Of a stretch of 35,057 nt of DNA, positions 29,714 to 35,057 are shown in pieces; position 1 is the stretch's first letter, and the number at the start of each line of letters is the position of its first letter. The DNA comes from Armatimonadota bacterium (GTDB lineage Bacteria > Armatimonadota > UBA5829). Both the position numbers and the translations under genes were made by a program. The notes below the pieces were generated by a model. It saw nothing but the letters and a program-made list of their open reading frames with translations. It had not been told where the DNA came from and made no database searches. The stretch spans positions 1-35,057 of the forward strand of contig JAPLCU010000074.1 of assembly GCA_026392045.1 (NCBI GenBank), in the 5' to 3' direction.

Positions 29714-30112
29714 TCATGTTCTGGCAACGAGCATGACGCCGGCTGCAACCAATAAACTGCCAACCCAACGCAATGGCGACACATCTTCACCCAACAATAC
29801 AAACGCAAGAAGCGTTACGAGCACATAATCAGCCGCCGCGAGAGGAAGCACAAAACTGAGGTCTTCCCAGGAAAGAGAAGCAAGATATAAGCATAAAAAA
29901 GCGATCAGTAAGCCTACCCCAGCAAGCACATAAGGATTGGCGAGCGCAAAGGAGAACGTGTCGATGAATGTTTGGCGCTCGGCAGCGGCCCCAACCTGCT
30001 TCATACCTTTACTCAGGGAGACGTCACCAAATGCAGCCAGGGTTGTGGCAATTGACATAACCGCAAGCACCTTGACCTTGCTTTGGCATATCTTTACAGT
30101 CCTTTGATCCAA
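29714..30112 (-). CDS. Half-size EamA/SMR-type membrane protein A
   Basis: The 132-residue protein has four membrane helices with AAFGDVSLSKGMKQVG in the first, LASLSWEDLSFVLPLAAADYVL in the third and LRWVGSLLVAAGVMLV in the last. It starts with TTG at 30110-30112 behind GGAGG (7 nt), and overlaps the end of the radical-SAM gene by 19 nt. It is the paralogous partner of the next gene. Pairs such as ArnE/ArnF flip lipid-linked sugars across the inner membrane; a similar role here is inference. Confidence 0.78.
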   Translation of the reverse strand: MDQRTVKICQSKVKVLAVMSIATTLAAFGDVSLSKGMKQVGAAAERQTFIDTFSFALANPYVLAGVGLLIAFLCLYLASLSWEDLSFVLPLAAADYVLVTLLAFVLLGEDVSPLRWVGSLLVAAGVMLVART

Positions 30113-32586
30113 ACACGTTCCTCCAATACCGATTTGGCCGATTCATACACGCCGCGATTGATAAGCTTTTTCAATGCTTTTCCCACATGCCAATTTCGTA
30201 AGTCTTTACCGGCATCGTTCAATGCGATAGCGATATGTTGAAGCACACTCGCATCGCGATAACAATCGATCATACATTGAGTGCAGCCGTCTCTTAGCGT
30301 TTTGGATTGATCAAAATCCCAGATAGAACAAATGGGCTCGTGCCAGGCGTGGCAGCGATACAGGTCGAATTTCCAATCCAAGTAGAAGTATTTATAGCCT
30401 GCGAGGCATGGGAATATTTGCTTTTCTCCCCTCACAAACCGCTGCATCTCCTGCAGCGAAGCCTTGGGATTGACCACTGTGAAGCTTCGTTTGAGCCTGA
30501 TAATGTCCTGAAACGCCAGAAATAGCTCGTCCGGAGTGTATTGCACAAGCTCAGATTCCGCACAACCTCTGAAGCTTGAATCAAGGGTTCGCAATGGATA
30601 AGAAAATGTGACCCGCGAAAAACCTAATGATGTAAGGAAACTGGGTAACTGAGCAATGTTGCCGAGAAGCTTGCTGAGTGTTACGGAGGCGGTTGTGGGT
30701 ATTCCCGCTTTCTTAAGAGACGTGTTCGCGTCTGCAATACGCCTGCACAGATTCTTCAGGCCTCTATTAGCCTCGTGAGATTCGATAGTTGGCGCGTCCA
30801 CAGATATAATGCAGCTATCTAAACCCGCATTCGCATATTCGTCTATGCGCTCGGGCGTAAGCAGCCAGCCGTTTGTGCAGATTATTGTGTGCATTTTATG
30901 AAGCTTCGCGTGCGAAATCATGTCCGGCAGTCCAGAATGGAGGGTGGGTTCCCCTCCAATAAACGAAATATATTCAATTCCATTTGCCGCCATTATGTCT
31001 ATTGCAGCGCAACTTTCATGCAAATCTACAAACAAACGCTGCTTGCCTGTGTCATATTCTTTTCTGAAATTGCAGAATGTGCAGCTTGCATTGCATGCAT
31101 CCGTCACGGCAAACTGGCAGAAACCCGGCCCGCCATCCTTGAGTATTCGCTTGATACCGACGGATTGCCGATCATTAGAATGCTCACTTCGATGTAGAAA
31201 TGAGACAAATTCCCTACCCTCTCGCAGCCGTCGCTTTCTAAGATCGGAATTTGCAAGCATTTGCCCGCCCATACGCATCATCACGCGTGGCCTAAAGTAA
31301 AATTGACGATAAAACCTGTCGATGGAAGCCAGCGCTTCCTGGCTATCGAGACCCTCAAGAGTCATCGCGCAAGTCTGCATGCCATTTTTATTGACCATTT
31401 TAGCTTCGTTTAGCCAGCCGTTGTCTGTTGCTTGTTTATATAGCTCTGTGCCGGGATACGGAGCAGCAATTGACACCTGGATGGTGTCCGGGTCGATTTC
31501 GCGGGCGAAGTCGATTGTCTGCTGAATGGTATTGCTGTTTTCGCCTGGTAAGCCAAGCATAAAAGTGCCGTGAACTGAGATTCCGAGGGCTTTGCAGTCG
31601 CGCATGAACCGGCGAGCCATTTCAGTATTGGCGCCCTTTCGGCAGTTCCTGAGAATGTCATCGCTGCCGGATTCAAAACCTACCATCAGAAGGCGCAGGC
31701 CGCTTTCTTTCAGCGCCTTGAGAGTCTGATATGACGCGCTTACTCGGCTGCTTGTTGACCATGTTATTCCCAGGTCCCTGATCAGCGCACCGATCCCTGC
31801 TGCGCGCCTGGGGTTGGCTGTGAATGTGTCATCATCTATGAAGTATTCTTTCACCTGTGGGAACAGTTTCTTAGCCAGCGCGAGTTCGTTGTAGACTAGC
31901 TCTGAACTGCGAACTCGATATTCGTGCCCGGACATCGTCTGCGGCCACAGGCAAAAGCTGCACTGCGAAGGACAACCACGGCCCGTGTAAATGGACAAAT
32001 ACGGATGCATTAAGTAGCCGATATAGTAGTTTTCAATAGTAAGGTCACGTTTATAAATATCCACGACATACGGCAAGCTGTTGAGGTCTGTAAGAACAGG
32101 CGCATCGGGATTATGTGTGATTGTATCTCCGCTGCGCCAACTCAGCCCTTCTATCTTTGCGATAGATTCCCCCTGAGCAACATGCGCCACGGGTATTTCA
32201 AACTCTCTGCGCGCCACAAAATCAACTGCAGGAGCGGTTCTTAGCGATTCCTCCGGCAGCACACTGACATGCGGCCCGACGAAACCAATAATCGTATCAG
32301 GGCATCGTTTCTTGATAAGCGTGGCAGTGGAAGCATCGTTTGTGAAAGAGGGAGTGCTTGTGTAGATTATAACAAGCTCATAGCTGCGCGCAATTTCCAG
32401 CACGTCCATAATGCCCAAATCATCAGCCGGGGCATCAACAACTCTACTTGAATCAACAAGCGCGGCCGCTTGAGCCAGCCACGTTGGATACCAGAATGAG
32501 CGTATTTCACGTCTGGCTTGATATCGAGAACCCGCGCCGCCATCGTAGCCGCGAAATGAAGGGGGATTGAGAAAAAGTGTATTCAT
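30094..32586 (-). CDS. Tandem radical-SAM protein: HpnJ-like N-half fused to a second radical-SAM half
   Basis: This 830-residue protein holds two radical-SAM enzymes. The N-half begins MNTLFLNPPSFRGYDGGAG, YQARREIRSFWYPTWLAQ, the pattern of HpnJ (hopanoid-associated, B12-binding type), with its cluster motif CPSQCSFC (C205, C209, C212), then a DDDTFT block and FMLGLPGE. The second half (about 485-800) has CNASCTFC (C498, C502, C505), FIGGEPTLHSG, then a SPASM-like Cys region (PCLAGYKYFY, YRCHAWHEPIC, GCTQCMIDC). HpnJ acts in forming a cyclitol headgroup on hopanoids. The fused partner and linked transporters suggest a two-step modification. No hopanoid cyclase gene is in view. Confidence 0.85.
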   Translation of the reverse strand: MNTLFLNPPSFRGYDGGAGSRYQARREIRSFWYPTWLAQAAALVDSSRVVDAPADDLGIMDVLEIARSYELVIIYTSTPSFTNDASTATLIKKRCPDTIIGFVGPHVSVLPEESLRTAPAVDFVARREFEIPVAHVAQGESIAKIEGLSWRSGDTITHNPDAPVLTDLNSLPYVVDIYKRDLTIENYYIGYLMHPYLSIYTGRGCPSQCSFCLWPQTMSGHEYRVRSSELVYNELALAKKLFPQVKEYFIDDDTFTANPRRAAGIGALIRDLGITWSTSSRVSASYQTLKALKESGLRLLMVGFESGSDDILRNCRKGANTEMARRFMRDCKALGISVHGTFMLGLPGENSNTIQQTIDFAREIDPDTIQVSIAAPYPGTELYKQATDNGWLNEAKMVNKNGMQTCAMTLEGLDSQEALASIDRFYRQFYFRPRVMMRMGGQMLANSDLRKRRLREGREFVSFLHRSEHSNDRQSVGIKRILKDGGPGFCQFAVTDACNASCTFCNFRKEYDTGKQRLFVDLHESCAAIDIMAANGIEYISFIGGEPTLHSGLPDMISHAKLHKMHTIICTNGWLLTPERIDEYANAGLDSCIISVDAPTIESHEANRGLKNLCRRIADANTSLKKAGIPTTASVTLSKLLGNIAQLPSFLTSLGFSRVTFSYPLRTLDSSFRGCAESELVQYTPDELFLAFQDIIRLKRSFTVVNPKASLQEMQRFVRGEKQIFPCLAGYKYFYLDWKFDLYRCHAWHEPICSIWDFDQSKTLRDGCTQCMIDCYRDASVLQHIAIALNDAGKDLRNWHVGKALKKLINRGVYESAKSVLEERVWIKGL

Positions 32587-32667
32587 ACCGCTTCATATTT
32601 GCCCTCGCTCCCTATCTTCCAAACTACGTGAAAAGTCCAGAAACGATGATTATGATACTACAACGAG

Positions 32668-32704
32668 GGGAGGGCGAAGGTCCCCCTGAGCCGTTTTTCT
32701 TAGA
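32668..32704. repeat. Dispersed palindromic element, left-half copy at lexA stop
   Basis: GGGAGGGCGAAGG and the following bases match 2735-2771 with two mismatches over 37 nt, but the complementary right arm is absent. The lexA stop codon (TTA at 32700-32702) lies inside this sequence. Confidence 0.75.
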
Positions 32705-33317
32705 AATCTACTGAACGAATTAATCCAACAATTCTGCCCAGTAATATAGAATCCTGCGAATCGAACGCAATAGGCTCATAGTTTGCGTTAGACGGAAGCA
32801 GGCGCGGCGGCTGGGAATTAAGATCCAATCGCTTAACCGTAGCCTCTTCACCAATTAACGCAGCCACTATCTGGCCGTGTTTGGCGCTGTTTTGTTTATG
32901 CACAACGATAATGTCACCGTCCATGATGTGATCATCAATCATACTGTCGCCGCGCACTTTCAGCGCAAATAAGCTCCCAGAGTCGCCAACCATCTGATGA
33001 GAGACAGATATGTAGGACTCTATATTTTCTACCGCCAACAGCGGAACACCAGCGGCTATGGTTCCAAGAAGCGGTACGCGGCGGGAGCGCACGTCATCAG
33101 CCGACGGGGCCAACACGCGTATCGCCCGTGACTTGCTATTTCGCGTGATCCAACCTTTTCGCTGCAACGCATCCAAATGAATGGTCACACCACGCAGGCT
33201 CGAAATCCCCAGCATTGGTCCGAGTTCTCGAATAGATGGGCAGTAGCCATTTGCGCTAATAAAACTCTGTATTGTATCCAATACTTCTCTTTGCCGTGCT
33301 GTAAGTTGCTTTGCCAA
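32700..33317 (-). CDS. lexA: LexA SOS repressor
   Basis: LexA represses DNA-repair genes and self-cleaves when RecA filaments form. The 205-residue protein has the winged-helix N-domain (QREVLDTIQSFISANGYCPSIREL, ISSLRGVTIHLDAL), a linker, the cleavage site TIAAGVPL with Ala89-Gly90, the catalytic Ser125 in GDSM and Lys162 in ATVKRL. The start is a TTG (33315-33317) with AAGGAGG upstream and GGAGG 9 nt away. It has its own strong promoter with an embedded palindrome. The 3' end falls in a dispersed repeat. Confidence 0.95.
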   Translation of the reverse strand: MAKQLTARQREVLDTIQSFISANGYCPSIRELGPMLGISSLRGVTIHLDALQRKGWITRNSKSRAIRVLAPSADDVRSRRVPLLGTIAAGVPLLAVENIESYISVSHQMVGDSGSLFALKVRGDSMIDDHIMDGDIIVVHKQNSAKHGQIVAALIGEEATVKRLDLNSQPPRLLPSNANYEPIAFDSQDSILLGRIVGLIRSVDF

Positions 33318-33346
33318 GGTGATTATCCTCCTTGCGAAGTAGACAA

Positions 33347-33376
33347 ATTGTACACCAGACGCAAGTCTACTGTCAA
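33347..33376 (-). promoter_or_regulatory. lexA promoter with embedded palindrome
   Basis: On the minus strand TTGACA (33376-33371) and TACAAT (33352-33347) are 18 nt apart. Between them lies AGAC-N4-GTCT (33357-33368), a perfect 4+4 palindrome, and AGTAGAC/GTCTACT (33338-33344 and 33365-33371) form a wider inverted repeat across the -10. One of these may be the LexA operator; both differ from the GAAC-N4-GTTC and CTGT-N8-ACAG types. Confidence 0.75.
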
Positions 33377-33386
33377 ATTGTTGTGA

Positions 33387-33589
33387 GGGTGCACGCCATA
33401 TTTGTGACTATCAACTACTTTAATCACGGAAGCACGGAATTTATGAATCACGGAAGGGAGATAGTCCTAAAATATCTAGTTTAGCGGGACGTTCCCTCTT
33501 GATCCAATTGTCAAATATACCATTTCTGTGTTTCCCTTATTCCGTGTTTCCGTGATCGCATTTTCTGACCATTAATTTGGCGTGCACCC
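33387..33589. repeat. MITE-like 203-bp inverted repeat
   Basis: GGGTGCACGCCA (33387-33398) and TGGCGTGCACCC (33578-33589) are perfect 12-bp terminal repeats. Inside, ATCACGGAAGCACGGAAT near 33423 and ATTCCGTGTTTCCGTGAT near 33539 pair with one mismatch. No ORF is contained. It fills most of the 330-nt gap between lexA and tRNA-Gln. Confidence 0.7.
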
Positions 33590-33606
33590 TTGTTGGGATG
33601 ACGGAA

Positions 33607-33636
33607 TTGACTACTTCGCTATTTTCAGATTATAAT
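33607..33636 (+). promoter_or_regulatory. Promoter of tRNA-Gln
   Basis: TTGACT (33607-33612) and TATAAT (33631-33636) are 18 nt apart; transcription would begin near 33643, 5 nt before the mature tRNA. Confidence 0.85.
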
Positions 33637-33647
33637 ATTACGGTTGA

Positions 33648-33721
33648 TCCGGGGTCGTCCAATGGCAGGACAACGGTTTTTGGTGCCGTTGATCGGGGTT
33701 CGAATCCCTGCCCCGGAACCA
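33648..33721 (+). tRNA. tRNA-Gln (anticodon TTG)
   Basis: Acceptor stem TCCGGGG/CCCCGGA (33648-33654 and 33711-33717), D stem GTCC/GGAC, anticodon stem ACGGT/GCCGT with loop TTTTGGT (anticodon TTG, reads CAA), T-loop TTCGAAT, discriminator A and an encoded CCA at 33719-33721. The 74-nt molecule is complete. The near-consensus promoter sits just upstream. Confidence 0.96.
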
Positions 33722-33802
33722 GTTCCCCTGCCCTATCCAGCAAGATATTTCTTCATTCACAAGCATTTTACATCTTTTCATAGCTAACAAGGAGTCATCG
33801 AA

Positions 33803-35057
33803 ATGACTAAAGACGTTAATTCATTTTTGTATACAGGCCGTAAGACCAATGAGATTTCTTTTCCATTGGGGGGCATTGGCGCCGGCTGCATCGGCCTTGC
33901 AGGTAATGGACGTCTAATCGACTGGGAGATATTCAATAAACCCAACAAGGGCGGTCTCAACGGCTTTTCGCACTTTGCAATTAAGGCAGAGTGTAATGAT
34001 GAACTGATTGACGCCAGAGTCTTGAATGGCGACCTGCCTCCACCATATACCGGCACAGGCGATGGCAAGGGAGATTGCAGCGGGTTTGGATTTGGCCCAT
34101 CACGCAGTTTTCTAGCTGGTTTACCTCATTTCGAAAGTGTTGATTTCCTTGGCGAGTTCCCCATTGCCAAGCTTGATTTCAAGGGCGCTCCATTATTTCC
34201 AGGAAAAGTTACTCTGACCGCATTTAACCCTTTCATCCCTCTGAATGATATAGACTCCGGCATTCCCGGCGCTTTTTTCGATTTTGAAGTAACAAATACA
34301 TCAGCAAAAACAATCAAATACTCTCTCATTGGAGCGCTTGGAAATCCATTACCTGCAAACAATATAAATATCATTGAGAATGAGAATGGCCTCACTCTAT
34401 TGCATCTGACATCGGCCGGCATAAATGCTTCTGAGACAAACTATGGCGATTTATCCCTGGCTACAGATGCTCATGATACAAGTTATCAGCGCTATTGGTA
34501 TGAAGGAGCATGGTTTGATCAGCTGGAGGTCTATTGGCGAGATATGATAAAACCGGGCAAGCTTCTGAATCGAGATGTTCATAAAGATAAAGCCGGAGCA
34601 AACCGTCAGGGTATGATCGCGGCGCATTTTGAGCTTGCTCCCGGCGAATCGAAAAACACAAGATTCTTGATAACCTGGAACTTCCCGAATTGCGAGAATT
34701 ACTGGAACTCAAATGCTTGTGATTGTGCTGAAAAATGCAATATCAAAGAAACCTGGAAAAACTATTACGCAACCATCTGGAAAGATTCCAAAGAGAGCGC
34801 GAAGTATGCTTTTAAGAGCTGGGAAAGGCTGTTTTCTGAAACCCTTCTATTTAAGAATGCTCTGTTTGAATCAGATATTCCTATAGCTGCATTGGATGCA
34901 GTATCGGCAAATATATCAATTCTAAAAACCCCTACTGTTTTGAGACTTGAAGACGGCGCTTTCTATGCTTGGGAGGGATGCCTATCGTCGAGCGGATGTT
35001 GCGAAGGATCATGCACACATGTCTGGAACTATGCTCAAGCTCTGCCGTTTTTGTTCC
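33803..35057 (+). CDS. GH116 glycosidase (GBA2-like), N-terminal part (runs off right edge)
   Basis: I translated this from the ATG at 33803 (AAGGAG 8 nt upstream); 418 codons are open to the edge. The N-terminal domain starts ISFPLGGIGAGCIGLAGNG then RLIDWEIFNKP, as in non-lysosomal glucosylceramidase / GH116 enzymes. The last visible block has YAWEGC, CCEGSCTHVWNYAQALPFLF, the conserved entry to the (alpha/alpha)6 catalytic domain. No signal peptide is seen, so it is probably cytoplasmic. The catalytic residues lie beyond the window. GH116 enzymes cleave beta-glucosides or beta-xylosides. Confidence 0.9.
   Translation, partial: MTKDVNSFLYTGRKTNEISFPLGGIGAGCIGLAGNGRLIDWEIFNKPNKGGLNGFSHFAIKAECNDELIDARVLNGDLPPPYTGTGDGKGDCSGFGFGPSRSFLAGLPHFESVDFLGEFPIAKLDFKGAPLFPGKVTLTAFNPFIPLNDIDSGIPGAFFDFEVTNTSAKTIKYSLIGALGNPLPANNINIIENENGLTLLHLTSAGINASETNYGDLSLATDAHDTSYQRYWYEGAWFDQLEVYWRDMIKPGKLLNRDVHKDKAGANRQGMIAAHFELAPGESKNTRFLITWNFPNCENYWNSNACDCAEKCNIKETWKNYYATIWKDSKESAKYAFKSWERLFSETLLFKNALFESDIPIAALDAVSANISILKTPTVLRLEDGAFYAWEGCLSSSGCCEGSCTHVWNYAQALPFLF

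Noticed and set aside
33423-33556. CACGGAA direct and inverted units considered as plasmid-type iterons or an origin
   Set aside because: They occur only as a nested hairpin with terminal repeats, with no replication gene or DnaA boxes around them.
33577-33783. Small plus-strand reading frame between lexA and the GH116 gene
   Set aside because: It runs straight through tRNA-Gln, so it is not a gene.

Overview
The window (about 35 kb, close to 50% GC) reads as a chromosomal stretch from an uncultured, anaerobic, diderm bacterium. A signal-peptide-bearing outer-membrane beta-barrel protein, a periplasmic Spy-like protein and lipoproteins imply two membranes. An Hdr/Flx-type electron-bifurcation gene set implies anaerobic energy metabolism. 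Many genes start with TTG or GTG behind good Shine-Dalgarno (SD) sites. Taxonomy cannot be fixed from these genes; an Armatimonadota-like or other little-cultured diderm lineage is only a guess.

Left part (1-9,012). A truncated TIGR03790-family secreted protein; an ECF sigma / anti-sigma / Spy-like envelope-stress unit on the minus strand; then on the plus strand queG, an outer-membrane barrel protein with a strong terminator downstream, thioredoxin reductase (apparently starting at CTG) coupled to an MFS transporter, a convergent M14-type peptidase, and a secreted hypothetical.

Centre (9,348-21,764, all minus strand). The seven parts of an HdrABC-FlxABCD-like complex are present in the order hdrC, hdrB, hdrA, flxD(mvhD), flxC-like, flxB-like, flxA-like. 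The genes are not contiguous. They are separated by a BsuPI-like lipoprotein, a four-helix membrane protein, a DUF2442 protein, two small membrane proteins, a lipoprotein-like exported protein, and, between flxB and flxA, an MNT/HEPN pair, a hicBA pair and an ankyrin protein. A sigma-70-like promoter lies ahead of hdrC. Most junctions carry short tandem arrays (period 7, in two cases 8) of different sequence, often as inverted pairs, and many begin at or supply the stop codon of the upstream gene. The expected chemistry is NADH oxidation coupled through FAD and Fe-S centres to ferredoxin and to a disulfide reductase half; no direct evidence for the physiological partner is visible.

Right part (22,006-35,057). 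A second BsuPI-like protein with a clean terminator, a membrane FHA protein, a TIR-STAND-TPR protein of the bacterial NLR-like immune type with an in-frame coding-like remnant behind its stop codon, a tiny cysteine-rich membrane protein, secG, an OGG1-type glycosylase, a unit made of two half-size EamA/SMR-type membrane proteins and a giant tandem radical-SAM protein (HpnJ-like N-half), lexA with a strong promoter and an embedded palindrome, a MITE-like 203-bp inverted repeat, tRNA-Gln(TTG) with a near-consensus promoter, and the N-terminal part of a GH116 glycosidase running off the edge.

The best candidates for something undescribed are the cargo-interrupted flx-hdr operon with its stop-codon-associated tandem arrays, and the HpnJ-radical-SAM fusion with its paired transporters. 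All functional statements come from reading motifs and context; no database search was run.
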